NCBI RefSeq assembly: GCF_019740315.1
Contig: NZ_JAHXZR010000001.1
Location: forward strand, 496,001-560,000
Direction: 5' to 3'
Origin: Oceanobacter mangrovi
Lineage (GTDB): Bacteria > Pseudomonadota > Gammaproteobacteria > Pseudomonadales > Oceanobacteraceae
DNA length: 64,000 nucleotides
Part shown: one piece after another, positions 26,235-34,987 of the stretch
Position numbering within the stretch: the stretch's first letter is position 1
Layout of the letters: every line of letters begins with the position of its first letter
Position numbers and translations under genes: made by a program
Notes under the pieces: model-generated
The model's database searches: none
Told to the model about the DNA's origin: nothing
Seen by the model: only the letters and a program-made list of their open reading frames with translations

Positions 26235-27406
26235 CAGCAGTGACCTCCCAGGGTTTTGAAGGTCAGCACCGGCTTCAATCGTGCAACCAGTCGGATCAGC
26301 CCGGCCTCCAGCATATCGTCGATCACCCGGCGGCTGTCCTTGTAAGCCTGTGGAGCCTCCTCGTACAGCAGCTCCTTGTTACCGCAGATCACCTGACTGC
26401 CCAGTGCCGTACGCTGTAAATCAGCCTGGCTGTATTTGTGCGCCAGCCGTCCCTTACAGTCGCTGCGTTTCCACTTGCGTCCGGCACCATGTGCCAGTGA
26501 ACACAAGGCGGCCGGATCGGCGTCAGTCAGCGGCGCAACCAGCCAGGAATAATCCCCGCGCGAGCCGGGAATCACCAGCAGTGGTTGATCCGCTGGTGTC
26601 GCGCCCTTTCGATGTAACCAGCCTTGCTGTTGTGTGTTCACATCCCCATCAGGGTAGCTGAACGGCGTCACCAGATTGTGGTTAACATCCAGCAGTGGCT
26701 GGCCCTCAGTGCGTACCGCTTCCAGAAAGCGCCGGGCGATTAAAACCCGGTTCAGTTCGGCCCAGCGTAGCGCATCGTTATGCTGCTTTAGATAGTCCCG
26801 CTGTTCGGGAGTGTTATCAGCCAACCCCTGATGACCAAACTGCTGCACATGCTGTTGCAGAATGCTCTGGCCATAACCGCGGGAACCGGAATGCACCAGC
26901 AGCTGCAAGTGCTTCGGGTCTAGACCTGCTACCGCGAACAGCGCCTCATCAAATACCGCATCGACCTGCTGGAATTCGGCAAAATGATTACCGCTGCCAA
27001 TGGTGCCTAACGCGCTGTCAAAGCCATCGTTGGTGATGACTCGGGCGCTTTTTTCGGACTGAATCAGCGAATGCCAACTGGCATCCAAAGGCTGTTCGAC
27101 GTTCTTAAGTGAGTTAGCCAGCTTGTCCGGTTTGGCCTTGCGACAGGCCAGACCGGTTTGCCACAGCGACATACCGCAACCGATATCACTGCCAACCAGC
27201 GCAGGGTACAACTGACCGAGACTGAAACAGGCGACACCAATCGGATAACCCTTGCCAGGGTGCAGGTCTGGCATACCCGCCACCTGCTGCATCCCCGGCA
27301 TCGCCGCCGTGGTATGCAATTGTTGAATCGCCAGCCCTTCAATCCAGCTGTGTGCTGAGGCGACCAGACTAATATGTTCAGACAGAATTTGTATGGACGT
27401 GCCCAT
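26234..27406 (-). CDS. rtcB: RtcB-family RNA ligase (PrfH-associated type)
   Basis: RtcB joins 2',3'-cyclic phosphate and 5'-OH RNA ends through a guanylated histidine and Mn ions. The 390-residue protein retains [15 protein letters not shown], the metal site [27 protein letters not shown], and the guanylation box [12 protein letters not shown]. It is shorter than tRNA-repair RtcB and linked to prfH, as in the RtcB2-PrfH pairs. The ATG at 27406 has GGAG only 2 bases upstream, so initiation may be weak. No RtcR activator gene or sigma54 promoter is visible next to it. Confidence 0.92.
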   Translation of the reverse strand: MGTSIQILSEHISLVASAHSWIEGLAIQQLHTTAAMPGMQQVAGMPDLHPGKGYPIGVACFSLGQLYPALVGSDIGCGMSLWQTGLACRKAKPDKLANSLKNVEQPLDASWHSLIQSEKSARVITNDGFDSALGTIGSGNHFAEFQQVDAVFDEALFAVAGLDPKHLQLLVHSGSRGYGQSILQQHVQQFGHQGLADNTPEQRDYLKQHNDALRWAELNRVLIARRFLEAVRTEGQPLLDVNHNLVTPFSYPDGDVNTQQQGWLHRKGATPADQPLLVIPGSRGDYSWLVAPLTDADPAALCSLAHGAGRKWKRSDCKGRLAHKYSQADLQRTALGSQVICGNKELLYEEAPQAYKDSRRVIDDMLEAGLIRLVARLKPVLTFKTLGGHC

Positions 27407-27485
27407 AGCTCCAATTCTCTTTTAGATGGATAGAAAAAGATTCGAATTGGCAGGCCGCAGAAAACTGAGCCCGGGCAGTCAGATA

Positions 27486-27504
27486 TTCCTGCAAACAGCA
27501 GGAA
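27486..27504. other. Perfect 7-bp hairpin in the rtcB leader
   Basis: TTCCTGC and GCAGGAA flank a five-base loop between the short leader frame and rtcB. On the rtcB-sense strand it falls just after the TAA of the 13-codon frame. No T-run follows, so it is not a classical terminator; a role in leader folding is possible but untested. Confidence 0.4.
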
Positions 27505-27509
27505 CAGGA

Positions 27510-27551
27510 TTAACCGTGGGCGAGGCCTGCAAGGGAGTTGAAAAACGACAT
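27510..27551 (-). CDS. Possible 13-residue leader peptide upstream of rtcB-prfH
   Basis: GAGGAG stands a few bases before an ATG that opens a 13-codon frame ([13 protein letters not shown]) ending in TAA about 100 bp upstream of rtcB. The ribosome site is better than that of rtcB itself. A frame this short can occur by chance; it is listed because of the site and the hairpin that follows. Confidence 0.2.
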   Translation of the reverse strand: MSFFNSLAGLAHG

Positions 27552-27673
27552 AATAAAATCTCCTCTGCAGTTGAAGGTTGGGACCATTATCGTCTGGATA
27601 GTGGTCGAAAAGTGAGCGCATGGTAGCGGCGGATGGGGCTGGAGGCAAGCCATGTTCACGCGTGTATACGGTT

Positions 27674-27767
27674 TGGCTGCGATCGGTTTCCACTCTTACC
27701 TGAATACCACTCGGCAGGTGTGTGGCCTGCACGGCGGAATCGGTGGTATTCACATGCTGTCCGCCAG
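27674..27767 (-). pseudogene. 94-bp duplicated fragment of prfH (catalytic-loop segment)
   Basis: Bases 27674-27767 match 25738-25831 at 92 of 94 positions; the two differences are at 27682 and 27739. The copied piece encodes the stretch from GGQ to RSQ, including [18 protein letters not shown]. It lies upstream of rtcB in the same orientation as the intact prfH, and flanking bases do not match. It is a relic of a duplication or of recombination with another prfH, and it cannot make a working factor. Confidence 0.9.
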
Positions 27768-28038
27768 AATAGCGTTGACCACCGTCACCATATTCCAGCG
27801 AGCAGTGTTTTTGACAGTGGGCATGGCGGAGCTCGGATTCAACAGTTGTCCCATGCTATCAAGAAGGCCACACTGCCAACGGCTTGGTAAATCAGTGAAC
27901 CGTCACAGACAGTTCATGATGATTATCTCAGTTAGATAACGCCCTCAAGATACTGCCTATCAAATGTGATGAGTTGCCCACTCAAAAGATCTGACTTGCC
28001 TAATCTGCCCGCTCGAAATAACTCAAAGGAACTGGTCG

Positions 28039-28418
28039 ATGAGCGATGAGCAACTATTTATAACTTATAACGAAGGATGATTTATATCGTATTGGAAATA
28101 CTGACAGTCCCCTCGACTTGGGAGACTTCGCGCTGGTGAAATCCAGCTTATTGAAGTGAACGGCGTTAAAACAGTTATTGCAAATGGTAACGGCGTGAGT
28201 GTTTTTAACAAGGCTGGTCTGGAGCCATTCCCGTTGACTGGCTGGGTTTGGGAAATTAGCAGGGCACGCCTTTGCTCCCTGAGCTGAAGTTAGTAAAGCG
28301 GGGATCTCATGGCCACCATATGTTGGCTCCGGTTCGTAATATGACGTTGGGGCGATACATCGGTGCCCTGGAAAGTGTCGTCGTACACTGCGAAAAACTC
28401 TACAAGAAAAAAGTGTGA
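28039..28418 (+). pseudogene. Tse2-like toxin gene broken by frameshifts
   Basis: After AAAGGA the ATG at 28039 opens MSDEQLFITYNEG, which stops at 28078. The second frame (from 28076) gives DDLYRIGNTDSP. The first frame resumes from 28105 with GEIQLIEVNG, ANGNGVSVFNKAG and LTGWVWEI. The third frame (from 28260) gives QGTPLLPELKLVKRG, then HMLAPVRNMTLGRYIGALES and a terminal EKLYKKKV before TGA 28416. Joined, these read as one protein of about 125 residues. It resembles Tse2, the type VI secretion ADP-ribosyltransferase-like toxin (compare its GGTSVFDRAG, DIPPDLKV, ATHYTIMPAK). About three frameshifts inactivate it. The small gene that starts 10 bp later looks like its immunity protein. Confidence 0.6.
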
Positions 28419-28428
28419 GGTGATCCAA

Positions 28429-28665
28429 ATGCGAGAGTTACAACTGAATTTTGATAGCGCGGCCTTCAACATGTTGTGGCGCTCATTGGCTGCCAGAGAA
28501 AAGGAACTGCTGAGCATTGTAGAAAACAACGATGAAGAATCCGACGAAGCCATTGATGCTGCAAATGACATCATTGCTTTGCGACTATTTCAGATTGAAG
28601 TTAAGTCTCAGGCTGAAGGGATTTTCAGTGATAACGTTTTTTCGCTGTCGAACGAATATCTCTGA
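28429..28665 (+). CDS. Small acidic protein resembling Tsi2 immunity protein
   Basis: The 78-residue, acidic, helical protein starts at ATG 28429 with GAGGTGA five bases upstream; the frame is open from 28363 but that part overlaps the toxin relic. Its core LAAREKELLSIVENNDEESD followed by an AANDIIALRL helix resembles Tsi2 (about 77 residues; VAARTRELDAQLQNDDPQNA), the partner that neutralises Tse2. Position immediately after the toxin relic matches the tse2-tsi2 order. It is intact although the toxin is broken, so it could protect against kin toxins, or may simply not have decayed yet. No other secretion-system gene is in the window. Confidence 0.6.
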   Translation: MRELQLNFDSAAFNMLWRSLAAREKELLSIVENNDEESDEAIDAANDIIALRLFQIEVKSQAEGIFSDNVFSLSNEYL

Positions 28666-29052
28666 TAGCAAGAACGCCGTACCACGTTCATGGCGTGGTA
28701 TTCGGCAAACCATTCAGAATTGCTTTCGAATAAGCAGGCATAAAAAACCGCGGTGCACAGCGAGGGTGTTCATCTTTCTTTGTCAGCTCTCTCAGGCTTA
28801 AAGCAGCTTCACTGACCCGGGCATGGCCCAGGCGATTGGCATCTACCATCGGCGGCAAACCGCTTCCTACGACCTCAGACCCCGACCTCCCTCCACCTAC
28901 GTCAAATGACGTATCCCTCTACGCGCAAACGCGCAGTTGCTTGCGTTAATCGGCCAATATCGGTCGCGCGCGGGTTTTTCAATAATGGATTTCGAGAACG
29001 GGGGAGGGATGCACTGCATCCACACTAGAAAATCCGAGCAGAGGAACTCGAC
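28666..29052. other. 387-bp spacer upstream of urtA
   Basis: No gene is seen. It must carry the urtA promoter. I searched by eye for a sigma54 GG-N10-GC element and for a clear -35/-10 pair and found neither with confidence. The urtA ribosome site (GAGGAAC) lies at the right end. Confidence 0.4.
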
Positions 29053-30345
29053 ATGAAATTCAACAAGCTGTTTGCAGGTGTAACACTGGCGCTGGGCACG
29101 TCCATGATCAGCTTCACCGCCGCTGCGGGTGACACGATCAAGGTGGGTGTATTGCACTCCCTGTCTGGCACCATGGCAATTTCCGAGACCACCCTGAAAG
29201 ACACTGTTTTGATGATGATCGACGAGCAGAACAAGGCTGGCGGCTTGCTGGGCAAGAAGCTTGAAGCTGTGGTGGTTGACCCGGCTTCCAACTGGCCTTT
29301 GTTTGCCGAGAAAACCCGCGAGCTGCTGACCAAGGATGATGTGGATGTCATCTTCGGTTGCTGGACGTCGGTTTCCCGTAAATCTGCCTTGCCGGTACTG
29401 GAAGAACTCAATGGTCTGATGTTCTATCCGGTGCAGTATGAAGGCGAAGAATCCTCCAAAAACGTTTTCTACACCGGCGCAGCGCCTAACCAGCAAGCCA
29501 TTCCTGCGGTTGATTACCTGATGAACGACCTCGGCGTTGAGCGCTGGGTTCTGGCCGGTACTGACTACGTTTATCCGCGTACCACCAACAAGATTCTCGA
29601 AGCCTACCTGAAGGCCAAGGGCGTGAAGCCAGCCGACATCATGGTTAACTACACTCCGTTTGGTCATTCTGACTGGCAGTCGATTGTTTCTGACATCAAG
29701 AAATTCGGCAGCAAGGGCAAGAAAACCGCAGTGGTTTCCACCATCAACGGTGACGCCAACGTACCGTTCTACAAGGAACTGGGTAACCAGGGCATCTCTT
29801 CCGAAGACATTCCGGTAGTGGCGTTCTCTGTGGGTGAAGAAGAGCTGTCTGGTATCGACACCAAGCCACTGGTTGGCCATCTGGCTGCCTGGAACTACTT
29901 CGAGTCTGTCGATACCGCTGAAAACGAAAAATTCATCGACACCTGGCACACCTTTATCAAGAACGACAAGCGGGTAACCAACGACCCGATGGAAGCGACC
30001 TACATTGGCTTCAAAATGTGGACCCAGGCGGTCTCCCAGGCTGGTACCACCGACGTCGACAAGGTTGAGCAGGCGATGATCGGCCAGAAAGTGAAAAACC
30101 TCACTGGCGGTACTGCGGTAATGAACAAGAATCACCACCTGAGCAAGCCGGTACTGATCGGTGAAATCCAGGATGATGGCCAGTTTGAAGTGGTTTGGGA
30201 AACCGACGGTGTGGTACCGGGTGATGCCTGGTCTGACTACCTGCCAGGCTCGAAAGACCTGATCTCTGACTGGACTGCGCCAATCAAGTGCGGCAACTAC
30301 AACGTCAAGACCAAGTCTTGTGGCGGTGCGATGGCTGCCCAGTAA
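29053..30345 (+). CDS. urtA: Urea ABC transporter substrate-binding protein UrtA
   Basis: UrtA captures urea in the periplasm for the UrtBCDE importer. The 430-residue protein has a signal peptide (MKFNKLFAGVTLALGTSMIS, cleavage near TAAAG) and a type I periplasmic-binding fold: IKVGVLHSLSGTMAISE, DEQNKAGGLLGKKLE, WTSVSRKSALPVLE, YPVQYEGEESSKNVFYTGA. The GAAPNQQAIPA-type region and length match UrtA rather than branched-chain amino-acid binding proteins. First gene of the urt-ure cluster, followed by a hairpin-rich 180-bp gap before urtB. Confidence 0.95.
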   Translation: MKFNKLFAGVTLALGTSMISFTAAAGDTIKVGVLHSLSGTMAISETTLKDTVLMMIDEQNKAGGLLGKKLEAVVVDPASNWPLFAEKTRELLTKDDVDVIFGCWTSVSRKSALPVLEELNGLMFYPVQYEGEESSKNVFYTGAAPNQQAIPAVDYLMNDLGVERWVLAGTDYVYPRTTNKILEAYLKAKGVKPADIMVNYTPFGHSDWQSIVSDIKKFGSKGKKTAVVSTINGDANVPFYKELGNQGISSEDIPVVAFSVGEEELSGIDTKPLVGHLAAWNYFESVDTAENEKFIDTWHTFIKNDKRVTNDPMEATYIGFKMWTQAVSQAGTTDVDKVEQAMIGQKVKNLTGGTAVMNKNHHLSKPVLIGEIQDDGQFEVVWETDGVVPGDAWSDYLPGSKDLISDWTAPIKCGNYNVKTKSCGGAMAAQ

Positions 30346-30354
30346 GGCCCGTGC

Positions 30355-30400
30355 GGCAGGACGCTATGCCCTGGATTTGATGGGCATGGCCCATCCTGCC
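30355..30400 (+). repeat. Long stem-loop in the urtA-urtB gap
   Basis: GGCAGGA (30355-30361) pairs with TCCTGCC (30394-30400) and an inner ATGCCC/GGGCAT stem forms inside. The hairpin follows the urtA stop by 9 bases. Such structures between a binding-protein gene and its permease genes usually protect the upstream message, giving more binding protein than permease; that role is inferred. Confidence 0.6.
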
Positions 30401-30424
30401 AGCAAGCAGGTTAACACCGCAAGC

Positions 30425-30445
30425 AGGTCGGGCCTTGCCCGACCT
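30425..30445. repeat. Palindrome AGGTCGGGC-CTT-GCCCGACCT
   Basis: A perfect 9-bp inverted repeat with a CTT loop. Its core GGTCGGGCCTTGCCCGAC is nearly the same as GGTTGGGCCTTGCCCAAC at 36322-36339 in the ureA-ureBC gap, so it belongs to a dispersed family. Confidence 0.7.
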
Positions 30446-30525
30446 TGCCGATAACGGCCACCATCCAATTATCCACAGCTTCACCCGCGCTGCCGCGGGA
30501 TGTCCCAACCGAAGCGGAGAACAAC

Positions 30526-32178
30526 GTGAAACAGATACTTTGCATCAGTCTTTGGCTGATGGGTTGTCTGATGCCTGCAGTTTCTTATTCAGAAACCCTC
30601 ACCGACGCGCTTGAAAGCCCTGCAGCCACAACCCGTACTGTGCCGGAACTGGTGCAGGAGTTGACTGAAAAATCCCTCACCCAGGCGGTGCCGGTGCTGG
30701 AAGCGCTGGAGCAACAGGGCGGTGAGGAGATGCTGCCGCTGTTCCGCACCATGCTGAATGGCGACCTTTATTACGTGAAAGACACGTCGCAGGTGGTCGG
30801 CAAGACTGACACCGCTGGCGAAGAATCCTACGCCGATATTCTCACCAAAGCGGCGGTGACTGGCCTTGGCAGCCGGGATGTGAAGAAGATTCGCGTCAAC
30901 AACACCCTGCGCAGCTATTTGCGCAACGCCATTGCCCGCATCCAGCTGTCGTCGGCCAATCCGCACAGCCGTGAGCAGGCGGTGCTGAGTCTGCTGTCAG
31001 AGCTGGATAACGACACCGTTGGCCAGATTCGTGAAGCACGTGCCAACGAGTCTGTCGAGGAAGTCCAGCAGGCGATGGATCTGGCGCTGGCAATGTACGC
31101 CCTCGATCAGGGCAGTTCCGATATCGAGAAGCTCGATGCCGTTGAAGGTCTGGCAGGCAGCCTGCAACCGGAAGCCCGTAACATGCTGCGCAAATACGCA
31201 GAAATGGAGCCGGATCACGCCGATTACAGTGCCAGGGTCAGCGCCGCTGCAGCGAAGGCGCTGGAGCGAATTCAGGAAAAAGTCGAGTTCTACGGGTTTA
31301 TCGACCAGCTGTTTTTCGGATTGAGTCTGGGCTCTGTGCTGCTGCTGGCGGCCATTGGTCTGGCGATTACCTTTGGTGTGATGGGTGTGATCAATATGGC
31401 CCACGGCGAAATGATCATGCTGGGTGCCTACACCACTTATGTGATCCAGCAGCTGATGCCGAACCATATCGACCTGTCGATCTGGATTGCGATTCCGGCG
31501 GCCTTTGTGGTTTCCGGTCTGGTGGGGGTAGCGATTGAACGCGGGGTGATTCGGCACCTGCACGGTCGGCCACTGGAAACCCTGCTGGCGACCTTTGGTA
31601 TCAGCCTGTTCCTGCAACAGTTGGTGCGTACCGTGATTTCTCCCCAGAACGTACCGGTTTCAACACCGGACTGGATGGCGGGCACGCTGCAGATCAACCC
31701 GGTGTGGTCGCTGACGCTGAACCGGTTGTACATCCTGGCGTTTGCGCTGCTGGTGTTCTTTGCGTTGCTGATCATCCTCAAGAAAACCAATCTTGGTCTG
31801 AATGTCAGGGCGGTCTCTCAAAACCGCGCCATGGCCCGTGCCATGGGCGTGCGTTCTGATCGTGTCGATGCCATGACCTTCGGGCTGGGTTCCGGTATCG
31901 CCGGCATTGCCGGGGTGGCACTGAGCCAGCTGACCAACGTCGGCCCCAACCTGGGCCAGAGCTACATCATCGACTCCTTTATGGTGGTGGTATTTGGTGG
32001 CGTCGGTAATCTCTGGGGCACTTTGGTCGCCGCCTTTTCGCTGGGGATCGCCAACAAGTTCCTTGAGCCGGTCACCGGTGCCGTACTGGCCAGCATTCTG
32101 GTGCTGGTGTTCATCATCCTGTTTATCCAGAAACGTCCGAAGGGACTGTTTCCCCAGAAAGGGAGGGCTGCTGAATGA
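30526..32178 (+). CDS. urtB: Urea ABC transporter permease UrtB
   Basis: UrtB is one of the two membrane subunits of the urea importer. The 550-residue product starts at GTG 30526, after GCGGAGA, with a signal-like segment (CISLWLMGCLMPAVSYSE). A predicted periplasmic/soluble region of about 240 residues typical of UrtB follows, then a LIV-H type permease domain from about residue 255 (GLSLGSVLLLAAIGLAITFG, INMAHGEMIMLGAYTTY, AVSQNRAMARAMGV). The long N-terminal part distinguishes it from LivH. It overlaps urtC by ATGA. Confidence 0.94.
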   Translation: MKQILCISLWLMGCLMPAVSYSETLTDALESPAATTRTVPELVQELTEKSLTQAVPVLEALEQQGGEEMLPLFRTMLNGDLYYVKDTSQVVGKTDTAGEESYADILTKAAVTGLGSRDVKKIRVNNTLRSYLRNAIARIQLSSANPHSREQAVLSLLSELDNDTVGQIREARANESVEEVQQAMDLALAMYALDQGSSDIEKLDAVEGLAGSLQPEARNMLRKYAEMEPDHADYSARVSAAAAKALERIQEKVEFYGFIDQLFFGLSLGSVLLLAAIGLAITFGVMGVINMAHGEMIMLGAYTTYVIQQLMPNHIDLSIWIAIPAAFVVSGLVGVAIERGVIRHLHGRPLETLLATFGISLFLQQLVRTVISPQNVPVSTPDWMAGTLQINPVWSLTLNRLYILAFALLVFFALLIILKKTNLGLNVRAVSQNRAMARAMGVRSDRVDAMTFGLGSGIAGIAGVALSQLTNVGPNLGQSYIIDSFMVVVFGGVGNLWGTLVAAFSLGIANKFLEPVTGAVLASILVLVFIILFIQKRPKGLFPQKGRAAE

Positions 32179-33359
32179 GTACTTCAGGCATGCTGCAATC
32201 TGTCTTTAAAGATCGGGGTCAGCCCGGCGGCCGGGTGATGCCGTTTGTGATCATCCTGTTGGTGGTAACCGTGCTGGCGTCGGCGCTGAATCTGCTGACG
32301 CCGGAGGGTTCGGCGCTGCACGTCAGCACCTACACCATCACCTTGCTGGGCAAATATCTGTGTTATGCCATGTTGGCGCTGGCGGTCGATGTGGTGTGGG
32401 GTTACTGCGGCATTCTGAGCCTGGGGCACGGTGCTTTCTTTGCGCTTGGCGGGTACGCCATGGGCATGTACCTGATGCGTCAGATCGGCGATCGCGGTGT
32501 TTATGGTAACCCGCTGCTGCCGGACTTTATGGTGTTCCTCGACTGGCAAGAGCTGCCGTGGTTCTGGCTTGGTATGGACCAGTTCTGGGTTGCCATGATC
32601 ATGGTACTGCTGGTGCCGGGCGTGCTGGCCTATGTGTTTGGCTTCCTGGCGTTCCGCTCGCGGGTAACCGGTGTTTATCTGTCGATCATGACCCAGGCGC
32701 TGACCTATGCGCTGATGCTGGCTTTCTTCCGCAACGAAATGGGGTTTGGTGGCAACAACGGCCTGACCGACTTCAAGGACATTCTGGGTTTTGACCTGCA
32801 GTCGGATACCACCCGCATTGTGCTGTTCCTGCTGACGGCCGGATTCCTCTGTGCGGCGCTGCTGACCAGCCACTGGATCATGAACTCCCGCATGGGCAAG
32901 GTGATTCTGGCAGTCCGCGACAGCGAAGCCCGCACCCGTTTTATCGGCTACAAGACTGAAACCTACAAGGTCTGGTTGTTTGTTTATTCCGCTGTGATTG
33001 CAGCGATTGCCGGTGCCCTGTATGTGCCACAGGTCGGCATTATCAACCCCGGTGAGTTTTCTCCGATCAACTCGATTGAAGTGGTGATCTGGGTCGCTGT
33101 TGGTGGTCGTGGCACCCTGATTGGCGCGGTGGTCGGCGCGCTGCTGGTGAACTATGCCAAGACCCGTTTTACCGCGATTCTGCCAGAAGGCTGGCTGTTT
33201 ATGCTGGGAGCGCTGTTTGTGCTGGTCACCCTGTATCTGCCAAAAGGCCTGATCGGCCTTTACAGCCAGCTGAAACAGCAGCTTGGTGCGGGCAAACCCG
33301 CGGCGGCTGGCACTGGCAAATCCTCCAGCGCAGCTAAAACCGAAGGAGCAGGCGCATGA
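32175..33359 (+). CDS. urtC: Urea ABC transporter permease UrtC
   Basis: The second membrane subunit, 394 residues, of the LivM type: LALAVDVVWGYCGILSLGHGAFFALGG in short conserved pieces, SIMTQALTYALM, and the EAA-like loop AVRDSEARTRFIGY near residue 250. About ten membrane segments end in a Lys/Ala/Gly-rich tail. ATG overlaps the urtB stop and its own stop overlaps urtD, so the four genes are translationally coupled. Confidence 0.94.
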   Translation: MSTSGMLQSVFKDRGQPGGRVMPFVIILLVVTVLASALNLLTPEGSALHVSTYTITLLGKYLCYAMLALAVDVVWGYCGILSLGHGAFFALGGYAMGMYLMRQIGDRGVYGNPLLPDFMVFLDWQELPWFWLGMDQFWVAMIMVLLVPGVLAYVFGFLAFRSRVTGVYLSIMTQALTYALMLAFFRNEMGFGGNNGLTDFKDILGFDLQSDTTRIVLFLLTAGFLCAALLTSHWIMNSRMGKVILAVRDSEARTRFIGYKTETYKVWLFVYSAVIAAIAGALYVPQVGIINPGEFSPINSIEVVIWVAVGGRGTLIGAVVGALLVNYAKTRFTAILPEGWLFMLGALFVLVTLYLPKGLIGLYSQLKQQLGAGKPAAAGTGKSSSAAKTEGAGA

Positions 33360-34204
33360 ACATGATTACCGAGCGCGCGGATCAGGCCCGTGAATTTTTC
33401 CGCCCGGATCAGGTGTGGCCATTCCTGGTACCACCACAGCAACAGAGCGTCGATGTTTCCAAGCAGGTGCTGTTGTACATCGAAGGGGTCAACCTCAGCT
33501 TCGATGGCTTCAAGGCGCTCAACAACCTCAACCTCTATATCAACGACGGTGAGCTGCGCTGCCTTATCGGCGCCAACGGTGCTGGTAAAACCACGCTGAT
33601 GGACGTGGTTACCGGCAAAACCCGGCCAGACACCGGGTCGGTGTATTTTGGTTCCAACATCAACTTGCTGGAGCACAGCGAGGACGAAATCGCCCAGCTG
33701 GGCATCGGTCGCAAGTTCCAGAAGCCGACCGTGTTCGAAGCCCAGACGGTATTCGACAACCTCGAACTGGCGCTGAAATCCAACAAGGGGGTGATCGCCA
33801 CGCTGCTGTCACGGCTGTCGCCAACCGAGCTACTGCGCATCGACGAAGTGCTGCAAATCATTGGTCTGCAGGATCAGAGGTTTATGTTGGCGGGTGCCTT
33901 GTCGCACGGTCAGAAACAGTGGCTCGAAATTGGCATGTTGTTGATGGCTGATCCCCGTTTGCTGCTGGTGGACGAGCCGGTCGCGGGCATGACGCCACAG
34001 GAGACCGAGCGCACCGCCGAGCTGCTGACCTCTCTGGCCGGTGAACGTACCGTGATTGTGGTCGAGCACGATATGGAGTTTGTTCGCTCCATCGCTCGCA
34101 CCGTAACTGTGCTGCATCAGGGTTCAGTGCTGGCAGAAGGCTCCATGGATCAGGTGCAGAACAACAAAGACGTGATCGAAGTGTATCTGGGAGAAGAAGC
34201 ATGA
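33356..34204 (+). CDS. urtD: Urea ABC transporter ATP-binding protein UrtD
   Basis: The 282-residue LivG-type ATPase has Walker A IGANGAGKTTLMDVV, signature LSHGQKQWLEIGM, Walker B LLLVDEPVAGMT and the switch His in VVEHDMEFV. An N-terminal extension of about 40 residues precedes the ATPase fold, as in other UrtD proteins. ATGA overlaps join it to urtC and urtE. Confidence 0.94.
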   Translation: MNMITERADQAREFFRPDQVWPFLVPPQQQSVDVSKQVLLYIEGVNLSFDGFKALNNLNLYINDGELRCLIGANGAGKTTLMDVVTGKTRPDTGSVYFGSNINLLEHSEDEIAQLGIGRKFQKPTVFEAQTVFDNLELALKSNKGVIATLLSRLSPTELLRIDEVLQIIGLQDQRFMLAGALSHGQKQWLEIGMLLMADPRLLLVDEPVAGMTPQETERTAELLTSLAGERTVIVVEHDMEFVRSIARTVTVLHQGSVLAEGSMDQVQNNKDVIEVYLGEEA

Positions 34205-34938
34205 TTGCCATTAACCAGGTCGACCAGCTGTACGGCGGCACCCAGATTCTGTGGAATCTGGATCTTAATATCGAAAAGGGTTCCTGTACCTGCATCATGG
34301 GCCGTAACGGCGTTGGCAAAACCACCTTGCTGAAGTGCCTGATGGGGCTGCTGCCAATTTCCAGCGGTGAAATCCTGCTCAACGGTAACGCCCTGCACAA
34401 ACAAACTGCTGAAGCACGAGCGCTGGCGGGCATTGGTTTTGTGCCCCAGGGACGCGATATTTTCCCGATGCTGACGGTGGAAGAAAACCTCCGTATTGGC
34501 CTGCCGATTCGCAAGCAACGGCTAAAGTTATTGCGCGAGGCCGGGGTTAAGGTCAAAGACGAAACCCATGATATTCCGGCAAAAATCTTTGAGCTGTTCC
34601 CGGTGCTGAAGCAGATGCTGCATCGTCGTGGCGGTGACCTCTCGGGTGGTCAGCAGCAGCAACTGGCGATTGGCCGGGCGCTGGTGATCGAGCCGGAAGT
34701 ACTGATTCTGGACGAGCCCAACGAAGGTATTCAGCCCAATATCGTCAAACAAATTGGCGATGTGATCCTCAAACTCAATGCCGAAGAAGGCTTGACGGTT
34801 ATCTTGGTGGAACAGAAACTCGGCTTCGCTCGCCGGGTCGGACGTGAATTCAGGCTGATGGAAAAGGGCCGGGTTGTCGCCAGTGACAAAATGGACAATC
34901 TGAGTGACGAGCTGATTCGTCAGTATCTGGCGGTATGA
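34201..34938 (+). CDS. urtE: Urea ABC transporter ATP-binding protein UrtE
   Basis: The 245-residue LivF-type ATPase has Walker A MGRNGVGKTTLLKCLMG, the LivF-type Q-loop FVPQGRDIFP, signature DLSGGQQQQLAIGR, Walker B LILDEPNEGIQP and LVEQKLGF. It is the last gene of urtABCDE and is followed 49 bp later by ureD, indicating that import and hydrolysis are expressed together. Confidence 0.94.
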   Translation: MIAINQVDQLYGGTQILWNLDLNIEKGSCTCIMGRNGVGKTTLLKCLMGLLPISSGEILLNGNALHKQTAEARALAGIGFVPQGRDIFPMLTVEENLRIGLPIRKQRLKLLREAGVKVKDETHDIPAKIFELFPVLKQMLHRRGGDLSGGQQQQLAIGRALVIEPEVLILDEPNEGIQPNIVKQIGDVILKLNAEEGLTVILVEQKLGFARRVGREFRLMEKGRVVASDKMDNLSDELIRQYLAV

Positions 34939-34987
34939 TATGGCAATTTCCTGACCGAACGGTCATGTAAGAACACGGAGCTAATGA

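Larger units (their letters stand above)
27407..28038. other. 632-bp region without an intact gene
   Basis: The left part is the rtcB leader and contains a very short minus-strand frame with a strong ribosome site (27510-27551) and a 7-bp palindromic hairpin (27486-27504). At 27674-27767 lies a 94-bp copy of prfH. From 27768 to 28038 nothing is recognisable. The long minus-strand frame across 27064-27753 joins the prfH relic to antisense of rtcB and is not a gene. Confidence 0.5.

Noticed and set aside
27064-27753. 229-codon minus-strand frame starting inside the prfH fragment
   Set aside because: Only its first 28 codons match prfH; the rest is non-coding leader and an out-of-frame reading of rtcB.
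28054-28428. 124-codon minus-strand frame
   Set aside because: It is antisense to the frameshifted toxin relic, has no family features, and overlaps the start of the small immunity-like gene.
28800-28870. Possible sigma54 promoter before urtA (TGGC...TGGC)
   Set aside because: The GG and GC dinucleotides are not at the required 10-bp spacing.
28897-30138. 413-codon minus-strand frame
   Set aside because: It is a shadow of urtA caused by codon bias; the protein has no recognisable pattern and no ribosome site.
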